NCBI GenBank assembly: GCA_903898675.1
Contig: CAIUGM010000027.1
Coordinates: 1-64,000, forward strand
Source: an uncultured Verrucomicrobiota bacterium
Lineage (GTDB): Bacteria > Verrucomicrobiota > Verrucomicrobiia > Opitutales > Opitutaceae
Direction of reading: 5' to 3'
DNA length: 64,000 nucleotides
Of this stretch, positions 26,347 to 34,642 are shown in pieces. The notes under the pieces are model-generated. The model was not told where the DNA came from, made no database searches, and was given only the letters and a program-made list of their open reading frames with translations. The position numbers and the translations under genes were made by a program. Position 1 is the stretch's first letter. The number at the start of each line of letters is the position of its first letter.

Positions 26347-27711
26347 ATGTCCGTGGTCGCCTCCCCAACTTCTATCTCTCATCTGCCATCGGCGGCGGCG
26401 TCCGCCGCCCTGCCGGTCGACATCCTCCGCTTCAACACCTGCGGCAGTGTCGACGACGGCAAGTCCACCCTCATCGGCCGCCTCCTGTACGACTCGAAGT
26501 CGCTCATGGAGGACCAGCTTGAGGCACTCGAGCGTTCCGCGGACATCACCGGCGGCGGCCAGATCAACCTCGCCAACATCACCGACGGCCTGCGGGCCGA
26601 GCGCGAGCAGGGCATCACCATCGACGTGGCCTACCGGTACTTCGCCACGCCGCGCCGCAAGTTCATCATCGCGGACACCCCCGGCCATGTGCAGTACACG
26701 CGCAACATGGTGACCGGCGCCTCGTCGGCCAACCTCTCCATTGTCCTCGTCGACGCGCGCACCGGCGTCATCGAGCAAAGCCGCCGCCACACCGCCATCG
26801 CCTCGCTGCTGCGCATCCCGCACCTCGTCGTCGCGGTCAACAAGATGGACCTCGTCGGCTGGAGCGAGGCGCGCTTTCTCGAGATCCGCGCCCAGTTTGA
26901 GGAATTTCTTCCCCGCCTCGACATCAAGGACGTAAAGTTCATCCCGCTCAGCGCGCTCACCGGCGACAACGTTGTCGATGCGTCGCCGCACACGCCCTGG
27001 TACGTGGGCCCGACCTTGCTCGGCCACCTGGAGACGGTGCACATCGCGAGCGACTGGAACCTGACCGGTTTCCGCCTGCCCGTGCAGTGGGTCAACCGGC
27101 CGAACAATCCGACCGATCCCAAACTCCATGATTTCCGCGGCTTCAGCGGCCAGATCGCGGGCGGCATCGTGCGCACCGGCCAGAAGGTCACGGCCCTGCC
27201 GGCCGGACTCAGCACCACCGTGAAGGAAATCTGGACCTACGACGGCCCGGTCCAGGAGGCCTTCTGCCCGCAGTCCGTCACCCTGGTGCTGGAACACGAC
27301 ATCGACATCAGCCGCGGCAACATGCTCATCGGCGCCGACCACCTGCCCGGCGCCAGCAGCGACCTCATTGCGGATGTCTGCTGGATGCACCCGCGGCCGC
27401 TGCAGCGCGGCCGGAAATATTTCCTCAAGCACACCTCGCAGACCGTGCAGGTCGCGGTCACCGAGATCACGCACCGCCTCGAGATGGCGACGCTCGACCC
27501 GGAGTCCGAGCCGGCCGAGCTGGCGATGAACGATATCGGCCAGATCCGCCTGCGCGCGGCCCGGCCGCTGGTGTTCGACGGCTACGCCACCAACCGGCTC
27601 ACCGGCTCCTTCATCCTGATCGAGCAGGGCACGAACGCCACGGTGGCCGCGGGCATGCTCCAGCCGCCGCGCGAGATCGTCAAACCGGAGGGTGGCGACT
27701 ACGCCATCTGA
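26347..27711 (+). CDS. cysN: Sulfate adenylyltransferase subunit 1 (GTPase)
   Basis: The product is 454 aa. It is an EF-Tu-like GTPase that drives APS formation by CysD. G1 GSVDDGKST (33-41), switch region EREQGITIDVAYRYF, G3 DTPGH, G4 NKMDL and a SALTGDN G5-like motif are all present, followed by two beta-barrel domains. It ends at GGDYAI without the C-terminal APS kinase (CysC) domain found in fused NodQ/CysNC proteins, so PAPS synthesis needs a kinase encoded elsewhere. It follows cysD by 52 bp. Confidence 0.94.
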   Translation: MSVVASPTSISHLPSAAASAALPVDILRFNTCGSVDDGKSTLIGRLLYDSKSLMEDQLEALERSADITGGGQINLANITDGLRAEREQGITIDVAYRYFATPRRKFIIADTPGHVQYTRNMVTGASSANLSIVLVDARTGVIEQSRRHTAIASLLRIPHLVVAVNKMDLVGWSEARFLEIRAQFEEFLPRLDIKDVKFIPLSALTGDNVVDASPHTPWYVGPTLLGHLETVHIASDWNLTGFRLPVQWVNRPNNPTDPKLHDFRGFSGQIAGGIVRTGQKVTALPAGLSTTVKEIWTYDGPVQEAFCPQSVTLVLEHDIDISRGNMLIGADHLPGASSDLIADVCWMHPRPLQRGRKYFLKHTSQTVQVAVTEITHRLEMATLDPESEPAELAMNDIGQIRLRAARPLVFDGYATNRLTGSFILIEQGTNATVAAGMLQPPREIVKPEGGDYAI

Positions 27712-27718
27712 CCGCGCC

Positions 27719-28132
27719 GTGAAGATTTCCGTCAAAGTCGACTATGCCTGCCGCGTCATGGCGGAGCTGGCCCGCCTGCACGGCTCCGGCACGCTCGCGC
27801 AGATCGAGCACCTAGCCCAGACGGAGGCGGTACCCGCGAATTTCCTGGCCCAGATCCTCGGCAAGCTGCGCACCCACGGCCTGATCGTGAGCCGCCGCGG
27901 CAACCAGGGCGGCTACACCCTCGCCCGCGCACCCGAGGAAATCTCACTGCACGACATCCTGATGGCGGTCGAAGGCGGCTGCCTGCACCTGAGCGGAAAT
28001 TTTCAGGGCCGGTCGGGCCGGCGGCTGAAGCAGGTGTGGGACGAGATCGGCGCGGACCTCACCAAGCGCACCAAGAGCTACACGCTCGACCGGCTCTCGT
28101 CCAAGAATCCGACCGAGATGTATTATATCTAG
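27719..28132 (+). CDS. Rrf2-family transcriptional regulator
   Basis: The product is 137 aa. The N-terminal winged helix reads KISVKVDYACRVMAELARLHG, IEHLAQTEAVPANFLAQILGKLRTHGLIVSRRGNQGGYTLARAPEEISLHDI. It has only one cysteine (EGGCLHL) instead of the three that hold the Fe-S cluster in IscR/NsrR, so it resembles the cluster-free CymR subgroup known for cysteine metabolism. The GTG at 27719 gives the canonical start; a GTG at 27692 inside cysN is less likely. Its place at the end of the cys genes makes a sulfur regulator likely (inference). Its stop overlaps the convergent protease gene by 4 bp. Confidence 0.85.
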   Translation: MKISVKVDYACRVMAELARLHGSGTLAQIEHLAQTEAVPANFLAQILGKLRTHGLIVSRRGNQGGYTLARAPEEISLHDILMAVEGGCLHLSGNFQGRSGRRLKQVWDEIGADLTKRTKSYTLDRLSSKNPTEMYYI

Positions 28133-29334
28133 GCCGCCGGCGTCCCGCCGGCTTCCGCCTGGTGCAGGATAAGTTCGAGCGCCTCGAGGGCGAAGGGACT
28201 TTTGACCGGGCTGAGGCTCTTGTGCTCCAGGGCATGGAGACCCTCGCGGGCCTTTTCGGCCGCCGTATTTTTTTTGCCCTCAGCGAGCAGCACCGCCGCC
28301 TCGGCGCGCAGGCGGGTGGCGGGATCGAATTCCAGTTTTCCCGCTGACTCGAGCCAGGCACGGGCCGCGCCCACGTCGGCGGTCTGGCTGGCGAGCAACC
28401 AGGCGTACTCGCACCGGATCACGTCGCGGACGTAGGGGATGACCTTGTCCGAACCGGCCAGCACGTAGTCCAGATGCATCTGCGCCGCCGCCCACTCGGC
28501 CCGGTCCGCCGCATGGTAGTAAACCACGAGGTGGCCGTAGAGATCGAAGAGTGAACCGTCGCGGAGCGAGACCGCGCGTGCGATCATCGTCGGATCGTAG
28601 TCCGCCGGCCGGATGCCGGCCAGGCTCGCGGTGGTCAGCATCAGCATGGCGGCCTCCTGTTCCGAGCCGCGGCCGCCCCGCAAAAGCTCGAACACACGCT
28701 TGCCGTCCGACTTGAAGCCGCCGGCCGTGGCGGGAGCCGCCGTCACGAGAAAGATCAGCAGGGAAGTTCCCGCAGTGAAGAGCGCCACGTTTTGTGCCAG
28801 GGCGCGGGCAAGCGAAACCGGCGCGGCACCCGACCCCAGCCCGGCCGCCAGCCAGAGGGCGCCGATCGTGAGCAGCAGGCTCGCCACCGGGCCGCCAAGA
28901 ATCATGACGGCGACGCGCGGCGGCGTCATCAGGGCCGGCTCAAGCGGTAAACACGCCGCCATGCCGCCGGCGGTGTTCACATTCCGGTTCCAGCCCACCC
29001 GGATTCCCGCCGGGGTGCGCCGCACCATGCAGGGCCCGGCGACCCACAGCAGAAACCGGCCGCCCACCAACCAGCCGCCGACCACATGCCCGAGTTCGTG
29101 CCAGCCCACCACCACCAGCCAGACGAGGGGCAGCGATGCCAAGGGCAGCAACCGGAGTAACTTCGCGCCCGGCAACGGCAGCAGCAAATTCATGCCGTAA
29201 CGCGCAACCAGGTAACCCAGCAGTCCGCCGGCGGCCGCGCCGGCCAGCAATCCCGCGATCCGCCAGGCGGATTTTTTCGCCGTGGCCTGGGGCGGGGGCG
29301 GCTGACGGGAAATCACGGCGGGGAGTGCTTCCAT
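28129..29334 (-). CDS. M50-like (site-2 type) membrane metalloprotease
   Basis: The product is 401 aa. The zinc motif HELGH lies at 79-83 in a membrane segment (LVWLVVVGWHELGHVVGGWLVGG). A later TM stretch ends in PATAGGFKSDGKRVFELLRGG, fitting the second M50 motif with its Asp. There are about five hydrophobic segments in the first 215 residues, then a soluble alpha-helical tail of about 185 residues rich in Ala/Glu/Leu (AEWAAAQMHLDYVLAG; ARAWLESAGKLEFDPATRLRAEAAVLLAEG), which looks TPR-like. It is probably an intramembrane protease with a cytoplasmic or periplasmic helical domain; the substrate is unknown. Confidence 0.83.
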   Translation of the reverse strand: MEALPAVISRQPPPPQATAKKSAWRIAGLLAGAAAGGLLGYLVARYGMNLLLPLPGAKLLRLLPLASLPLVWLVVVGWHELGHVVGGWLVGGRFLLWVAGPCMVRRTPAGIRVGWNRNVNTAGGMAACLPLEPALMTPPRVAVMILGGPVASLLLTIGALWLAAGLGSGAAPVSLARALAQNVALFTAGTSLLIFLVTAAPATAGGFKSDGKRVFELLRGGRGSEQEAAMLMLTTASLAGIRPADYDPTMIARAVSLRDGSLFDLYGHLVVYYHAADRAEWAAAQMHLDYVLAGSDKVIPYVRDVIRCEYAWLLASQTADVGAARAWLESAGKLEFDPATRLRAEAAVLLAEGKKNTAAEKAREGLHALEHKSLSPVKSPFALEALELILHQAEAGGTPAA

Positions 29335-29418
29335 GCACGGGGTCTAAACCGGAATCACCCCGGGCTGACCAGCGGCACTGGATCAATGGTCGAACAACCG
29401 GATGACCGGCCGGCCACG

Positions 29419-30231
29419 TTACGAACGGCGGCGGCGCGGGCTTTCCCGCGGCAGCAGCCACCGGAGGACCTCGCCGATCCGGGCGCCCCAGGCTGCCTCG
29501 GTGTGCGCGGCGTCCGGCACTTCATGATAATGCAGGTCCCTGCCCGCTTTCCAACCGCGCGCGACCAGCGAATCCCGCAACTCCCGGATCACTTCCCAAC
29601 CGGGCTCCGCCGTGCCCATGTCGAGCCAGAGCCGTACCGCGGGTTTCCGGCGCAGCCGGGCGAAGGCCCGGATGACGGTCCGGTCGTCCCACCAGACCGA
29701 CGGCGACAGGGCGGCCACCTGGCCGAACACCTGCGGATACCACAGGGCAAAATACAGCGACACCAGCCCGCCCATCGACGAGCCGACCACGGAATTGTGC
29801 CGCGCGGCCGGCCGCGTCAGGTAATTCGCGTCGATGAAGGGCTTCACTTCGTTGACGAAAAACCGCGCGTAGCGGCGGGCGTCGCCCGTGCTTTGGCTGG
29901 CCTCCCCGTTCCAGCCGGCGAACGCCGCGGGGGTCGGCGCATATTCGTTCATCCGGTCGAAGCCGGTGTTGTAAACCCCGACCATGATCGCCGCCTCCAG
30001 CCGCCGGCGCCGGATGAGCTCCGCGGCGCGGTCACCCGCCTGCCAGGCCTGGCCCAGAAAGGCGGTGGCGGGGTCGAAAATATTCTGTCCGTCCTGAAAG
30101 TACACGACCGGGTAGCGCCGGCGGGTCCGGCCGTAACCCGGCGGCAGCCAGACCACCAGGTCGCGGTGGTTGCGCAACCCGCGCGAGTAAAAGCGGGCAT
30201 GCAGGCGGAGTTCGGCGGGCGGAGGTGGCAT
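29419..30231 (-). CDS. Esterase D-family alpha/beta hydrolase
   Basis: The product is 270 aa. It is a putative esterase (PF00756-like): RNHRDLVVWLPPGYG, YPVVYFQDGQNIFDP, nucleophile elbow VVGSSMGGLVSLYFAL with Ser152, LSPSVWWDD, and a late His in DAAHTEAAWGARI. It has no signal peptide. The C-terminus is basic (RRRRS). Related enzymes hydrolyse short acyl esters or siderophore and carbohydrate esters; the substrate is unknown. It is monocistronic beside a large palindrome. Confidence 0.83.
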   Translation of the reverse strand: MPPPPAELRLHARFYSRGLRNHRDLVVWLPPGYGRTRRRYPVVYFQDGQNIFDPATAFLGQAWQAGDRAAELIRRRRLEAAIMVGVYNTGFDRMNEYAPTPAAFAGWNGEASQSTGDARRYARFFVNEVKPFIDANYLTRPAARHNSVVGSSMGGLVSLYFALWYPQVFGQVAALSPSVWWDDRTVIRAFARLRRKPAVRLWLDMGTAEPGWEVIRELRDSLVARGWKAGRDLHYHEVPDAAHTEAAWGARIGEVLRWLLPRESPRRRRS

Positions 30232-30571
30232 CGGCGGGAGCGGCCGGTGCTACCGATGGGTCCAGGCGAAGCCAAGCGGTTTTTGAAAACCAGGGAGTGT
30301 CTTCAAACCTGTTTGTCATCCTGAGCATCGCGAAGGATCCGGTCGCGCACACGCGGCGCCGCTCTCGAAGCCGTCTGGATTCTTCGCTACGCTCAGCACC
30401 GAGCCGCAGGCGACATCAGACATGACAGAATAGGCCTGACTGGAGGTTTGAAAACACTCCCCAGTCCGACCAGGCGCCGGAAGCCCGTTTCGCCCGCAAT
30501 CATACCTTGACCCGGCATGACAATTGCACGACAGCGGAGCCGCGCCGGGCTCCCGGCGAGCCACCCTCCGC
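30232..30571. other. Spacer filled by a large nested palindrome
   Basis: The gap of about 340 bp between divergent esterase genes has no gene of its own. Most of it is the nested inverted repeat at 30293-30461. Promoters for both neighbours must lie at its edges; none is clear. Confidence 0.6.
30293..30461. repeat. Large nested palindrome with family C (gtcatcctgag) core
   Basis: The outer arms 30293-30310 (gggagtgtcttcaaacct) and 30444-30461 (aggtttgaaaacactccc) pair with one mismatch. Inside are opposing family C words, gtcatcctgagcatcgcgaag and its counterpart cttcgctacgctcagcac. This is the paired-REP layout. Confidence 0.8.
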
Positions 30572-31294
30572 ATGAACGAGCAACATGTCCGCTGGTATAC
30601 CCCGCACTTGAGCCGGGATTTTGAAATGCTGGTCTTCGGCCACGCCGGCTACCCGGTGATCCTTTTCCCGACCTCGCTCGGCCGCTACTACCAGAACAAG
30701 GACTTCGGGTTGATCGGCTCGGTGGCCCACCTGATCGACGCCGGGAAAATCAAGATCTACTGCCCCGACGGGATCGACGAGCAAAGCTGGTACAACAAGT
30801 CCATCTCGCCGGCCGACCGCGTCCGAACGCACATCGCCTACGAGAACGTGATCCTGCACGACCTCGCGCCGCGGGTGATGCATGAGACCGGCCGCTCCCG
30901 GATCTGCGTCGCCGGGGCCAGCTTCGGGGGCTACCACTCGGTGAACTTCGCGCTGCGCCACCCGGACCTCGTCGGCTACTGCATCAGCCTCAGCGGCTCG
31001 TTCGACATCCGGTCGTTCCTGGACGGCTACCGGGACGACCTGACCTACCTCAACAATCCCGTCGAGTACCTGCCCAACCTGGACGACCCGTGGTTCCTGG
31101 ACCGGATCCGCCAGATGGGGATCGTCCTCGGCACCGGCGACCGCGACGGCTGCCGGGACCGGAACCTCCAGCTTTCCCACCTGCTCAACACCAAGGGCAT
31201 CCCCCATTTCCTCGACGACCGGAAATGGTGCGGCCATGATTGGAACTACTGGCGCGACATGTTTCCGCTCTACCTTTCGCTCATCAAAGGTTAA
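30572..31294 (+). CDS. Esterase-like alpha/beta hydrolase, first gene of ligase cluster
   Basis: The product is 240 aa. It has the nucleophile elbow AGASFGGYHS (Ser117) and His222 in the C-terminal WCGHDWNYW, plus an acidic candidate in TGDRDGCRD. It opens NEQHVRWYTPHLSRDFEMLVFGHAGYPVILFPTSLGRYY. There is no signal peptide, so it is cytoplasmic. Such hydrolases are found next to ATP-grasp and YbdK-like ligases and could act as an acyltransferase or a trimming hydrolase on their product (inference). It is 9 bp upstream of the ATP-grasp gene. The ATG at 30572 is chosen; upstream codons belong to the spacer. Confidence 0.82.
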   Translation: MNEQHVRWYTPHLSRDFEMLVFGHAGYPVILFPTSLGRYYQNKDFGLIGSVAHLIDAGKIKIYCPDGIDEQSWYNKSISPADRVRTHIAYENVILHDLAPRVMHETGRSRICVAGASFGGYHSVNFALRHPDLVGYCISLSGSFDIRSFLDGYRDDLTYLNNPVEYLPNLDDPWFLDRIRQMGIVLGTGDRDGCRDRNLQLSHLLNTKGIPHFLDDRKWCGHDWNYWRDMFPLYLSLIKG

Positions 31295-31303
31295 CCTACT
31301 CCC

Positions 31304-32266
31304 ATGAAAAAGATCGGCATTCTCCACGGCAAGGAACGCACCTTCCCCGCCGCGCTCATCGAGCGCATCAACGCGCTGAACGAACCCGGCGTCTCCGCCG
31401 AGGAGGTCGTCATCAACCAGGTCACCCAGGGCGAACCCACGGCGTACGCGGTCGTGCTCGACCGCATCTCGCAGGACGTCCCGTTCTACCGCGCCTGGCT
31501 CAAGAACGCGGCGCTCAACGGCACCGCCGTCATCAACAACCCGTTCTGGTGGTCGGCCGACGAGAAGTTCTTCAACAACTGCCTCGCGACCAAGCTGGGC
31601 GTCGCCGTGCCGAAGACCGTCATTTTGCCTTCGAAGGACCTCCCCACGGACTGCAGCCCCGAGTCGTTCTCGAACCTGGCCTACCCGCTCGATTGGGACG
31701 GCATCTTCAATTACATCGGCTGGCCCGCCTACTTCAAACCGCACGCGGGCGGCGGCTGGAAGAGCGTCTACAAGGTCCGCAACCCGGATGAATTCTTCAA
31801 GGCCTACGCCGAGACCGCCCAGCTCGTCATGCTGCTGCAGTCCGAGGTGCACTTCGACGACTACTACCGCTGCTACTGCATCGGCGGCACCGACGTCCGC
31901 ATCATGCCCTACGAGCCGCGCAACGCGCCGCACCTGCGCTACGTGGTCGACCGCCCGCCCGGCTCGCCGGAGCTGCTGGCGCGGATCGAAAAGGACGTGC
32001 TCACGCTCAACGCGGCGCTGGGCTACGATTTCAACACCGTCGAGTTCGGCGTGAGCGGCGGCGTGCCCTACGCGATCGACTTCTGCAACCCGGCCCCGGA
32101 CGCCGACCGCAACTCCGTTGGCGAGGAAAACTTCCAGTGGGTCGTCGAAGCCGCCGCGAAGATGCTCGTCAAGAAGGCCAAGGCCCAGGTCCCGCACCAG
32201 AACAACACCACCTGGGGCACCTACGTGAAGGGCGCGGTGGGCCTCCCGCCGGCCAAGAAGAAGTAA
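31304..32266 (+). CDS. RimK-like ATP-grasp ligase
   Basis: The 320-aa product begins KKIGILHGKERTFPAALIERIN. ATP-grasp marks: ADEKFFNNCLATKLGVAVPKTVILPS, WPAYFKPHAGGGWKSVYKVRN (Lys in strand plus Gly loop), LLQSEVHFDDYYRCYCIGGTDVRIMPYEP, and the Mg2+-binding end FNTVEFGVSGGVPYAIDFCNPAPDAD with Glu and Asp/Asn in the usual places. It probably activates a carboxylate as acyl-phosphate and joins it to an amine. The C-terminus is Lys-rich. The partner genes suggest it works in series with the YbdK-like ligase. Confidence 0.85.
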   Translation: MKKIGILHGKERTFPAALIERINALNEPGVSAEEVVINQVTQGEPTAYAVVLDRISQDVPFYRAWLKNAALNGTAVINNPFWWSADEKFFNNCLATKLGVAVPKTVILPSKDLPTDCSPESFSNLAYPLDWDGIFNYIGWPAYFKPHAGGGWKSVYKVRNPDEFFKAYAETAQLVMLLQSEVHFDDYYRCYCIGGTDVRIMPYEPRNAPHLRYVVDRPPGSPELLARIEKDVLTLNAALGYDFNTVEFGVSGGVPYAIDFCNPAPDADRNSVGEENFQWVVEAAAKMLVKKAKAQVPHQNNTTWGTYVKGAVGLPPAKKK

Positions 32267-32321
32267 CCCCACAAACTCTCCGCCCTTTCGCCGTTTCGTC
32301 CTTCCGCGATTTCCTCCCCCC

Positions 32322-33443
32322 ATGTGCGCCTCCCGGAAAAAACCCAAGTTCACCCTCGGCATTGAGGAGGAGTTCCAGATCGTCGACCCCGTCACCCGCG
32401 AGCTGAAGTCGCACATCGAGGAGATCCTCGAGGCCGGCAAGATGGTGCTGAAGGAGAACGTGAAGCCGGAGCTGCACCAGTCGGTCGTCGAGGTCGGCAC
32501 CGACATCTGCGAAAATGTCGCGGACGCACGCCGGTCCGTGACCGCCCTGCGCACCGACCTGGCGAAGCTGGCCCGCAACGCCGGCCTCCGCATCGCCGCC
32601 GCCGGCACCCACCCGTTCTCGCACTGGATCGACCAGAAGATTTCCAAGGGCGAACGCTACCAGGGCGTGATCAACGACCTCCAGCAGGTCGCCCGCGCCA
32701 ACCTCATCTTCGGGCTCCACGTGCACGTCGGCATGCCGGACCGCGAGACCGCGATCCAGCTGATGAACACCGCGCGCTACTTCCTGCCGCACATCTTCGC
32801 GCTCTCCACGAACTCGCCGTTCTGGGTCGGCCGCGACACCGGCTTCAAGAGCTACCGCCTGCAGGTCTTCCAGCGCTTCCCGCGCACCGGCATCCCCGAC
32901 GCGTTCGACTCCATCGGCGAGCACGACGAGTACGTCAACCTGCTCATCAAAACCGGCTGCATCGACAACGCCAAAAAGATCTGGTGGGACATCCGCCTCC
33001 ATCCGCTCTTCCACACGCTGGAGTTCCGCGTCTGCGACATCCCGATGCGCGTCGACGAGACGATCTGCCTCGCCGCAATCATGCAGGCGGTCATCGCCAA
33101 GCTCTACAAACTCTACCGGCAGAACATGAGTTTCCGCATCTACCGCAGCCGGCTGCTCAACGAGAACCGCTGGCGCGCCTCGCGCTACGGCATCGGGGGG
33201 AAGATGATCGACTTCGGCAAGCAGGAGGAGGTCGAGACCCGGGCGCTGATCGGCGAGCTGCTTGAATTCGTTGATGATGTGGTGGATGAACTCGGCAGCC
33301 GCGTGGAGCTGAACTACGTCAACGAGATCCTGACCCGCGGCACCGGGGCCGACCGGCAGGTTGAGGTTTACAACCGCACTAAGGATCTGAAATCCGTAGT
33401 CGATTACATCATCACCGAAACCCACCACGGACTTGATCTCTGA
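32322..33443 (+). CDS. YbdK-type carboxylate-amine ligase (GCS2 family)
   Basis: The 373-aa product contains the family hallmark FTLGIEEEFQIVDPVTREL near the N-terminus (metal/ATP Glu cluster), VVEVGTDICENVADARR, NLIFGLHVHVGMPDRETAIQLMNTARYFLPHI, LSTNSPFWVGRDTGFKSYR, and HTLEFRVCDIPMRVDETICLAAIMQA. E. coli YbdK has weak gamma-glutamyl-cysteine ligase activity; for most members the true acid and amine are unknown. It lies 55 bp after the ATP-grasp gene and 52 bp before the aminopeptidase gene, all in one direction. Confidence 0.9.
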   Translation: MCASRKKPKFTLGIEEEFQIVDPVTRELKSHIEEILEAGKMVLKENVKPELHQSVVEVGTDICENVADARRSVTALRTDLAKLARNAGLRIAAAGTHPFSHWIDQKISKGERYQGVINDLQQVARANLIFGLHVHVGMPDRETAIQLMNTARYFLPHIFALSTNSPFWVGRDTGFKSYRLQVFQRFPRTGIPDAFDSIGEHDEYVNLLIKTGCIDNAKKIWWDIRLHPLFHTLEFRVCDIPMRVDETICLAAIMQAVIAKLYKLYRQNMSFRIYRSRLLNENRWRASRYGIGGKMIDFGKQEEVETRALIGELLEFVDDVVDELGSRVELNYVNEILTRGTGADRQVEVYNRTKDLKSVVDYIITETHHGLDL

Positions 33444-33495
33444 CGCCTCCTCTCCCTCCACCCAACGCCCTGCCCCGGCCCCCCGCTCCCCCCTC

Positions 33496-34518
33496 ATGCC
33501 TCACGCCGCCTCGTTGCCCACCAGCTTCGACCCCGCCTTGTCGCAGGGAGCGGCCAACGCGATCCACGTCTGCCTCAAGCTGCAGTCGAACGAACGCATG
33601 ACGCTCATCACCGACCACGCGTGCGCCGAGATCGCCGCCGCCCTCGTGTATGAGATCGAGAAGACCGGCGCGCCGTATAACGTTTTCGTCCTCGAGGAAT
33701 ACGGCCCGCGCCCGCACCGCGACATGCCCGCGGCCGTACTCGCGGATCTCGCGCAAGCCCAGGTCAGCATCTACGCCTGCATCACCCAGACCGGCGAGCT
33801 GCGCACGCGGATGCAGATGATGGACGTCATCAACCCGCGCCACATCCGCCACGGGCACATGGTGAACATCAACAAGCAGATCATGCTCGAGGGCATGTGC
33901 GCCGACTTCACGGAGGTGGACCGTCTCTCGCAGAAGCTGATCGAGAAGTGCCGCCGCACGAAGCGCGTCACCTGCCAGACGGCCGCCGGCACCGACTACG
34001 TCGCCGAGCTCTCGCCGAACCTGAAGTGGGTCAAGACCTCCGGCCTGATCGTCCCGGAAAAATGGGGCAACCTGCCCGGTGGCGAGATCTTCACGTCACC
34101 CTTCAACTCGAACGGCCGGTTCGTCGTGGACGGCGTCGTCGGCGACTACCTCTGCCAGAAATACGGCGACATCGGGGCCACGCCGCTGACGATCGAGATC
34201 AAGGACAACCGCATCGCCAGCCTGGCCTGTGCCAACCAGGAACTGCTCAAGGAGTTCGACGCCTACTGCCACACCGACGAGAACTCCAACCGCGTCGGCG
34301 AGTTCGCCATCGGCACCAACCTCGCCTGCACGCGCATCATCGGCCACATTTTGCAGGACGAAAAACTTCCCGGCATCCACATCGCCTTCGGCCACCCGTA
34401 CTCCGAGCACACGGGCCAGCCCTGGAAGAGCACGACCCACATCGACTGCGTCGGCCGCTTCTTCGACATCTGGCTCGACGACGAGCAGGTCATGGCGAAG
34501 GGGAAGTTCCTGATTTAG
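33496..34518 (+). CDS. M29-like aminopeptidase
   Basis: The product is 340 aa and resembles the thermophilic metalloaminopeptidase family M29: NAIHVCLKLQSNERMTLITDHACAEIAAAL at the N-terminus, YVAELSPNLKWVKTSGLI, GNLPGGEIFTSPFNSNGRFVVDG, NRVGEFAIGTN, GIHIAFGHPYSEHTGQPWKSTTHIDCVGRFFD. The Glu, His and HxD residues expected to hold two metal ions can be seen in the last two stretches. There is no signal peptide. In this cluster it may process the ligated product or free its amino end (inference). Confidence 0.87.
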   Translation: MPHAASLPTSFDPALSQGAANAIHVCLKLQSNERMTLITDHACAEIAAALVYEIEKTGAPYNVFVLEEYGPRPHRDMPAAVLADLAQAQVSIYACITQTGELRTRMQMMDVINPRHIRHGHMVNINKQIMLEGMCADFTEVDRLSQKLIEKCRRTKRVTCQTAAGTDYVAELSPNLKWVKTSGLIVPEKWGNLPGGEIFTSPFNSNGRFVVDGVVGDYLCQKYGDIGATPLTIEIKDNRIASLACANQELLKEFDAYCHTDENSNRVGEFAIGTNLACTRIIGHILQDEKLPGIHIAFGHPYSEHTGQPWKSTTHIDCVGRFFDIWLDDEQVMAKGKFLI

Positions 34519-34521
34519 GCA

Positions 34522-34634
34522 ATCGCGGAAACACGAAAGGACGGAAGCGCGAAAATCAAAACCGCATGCTTGCCCTCCCTGCATCCTTTTCTTTCTCCGG
34601 ATTCCGCCTCTCCGCTCTTCCGCGTTTCCGCGAT
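34522..34634. repeat. Imperfect palindrome in the aminopeptidase/ATP-grasp spacer
   Basis: The arms 34522-34541 (atcgcggaaacacgaaagga) and 34615-34634 (ctcttccgcgtttccgcgat) are near-perfect inverted copies that close the spacer into one long hairpin. A one-sided version of the same words is found before the YbdK-like gene (32283-32320). Confidence 0.7.
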
Positions 34635-34642
34635 CTCCGCCC

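Noticed and set aside
27692-27718. GTG at 27692 as the Rrf2 start
   Set aside because: It would add nine residues (MATTPSDRA) overlapping cysN; the family normally begins at KISVKVDYA, given by the GTG at 27719.
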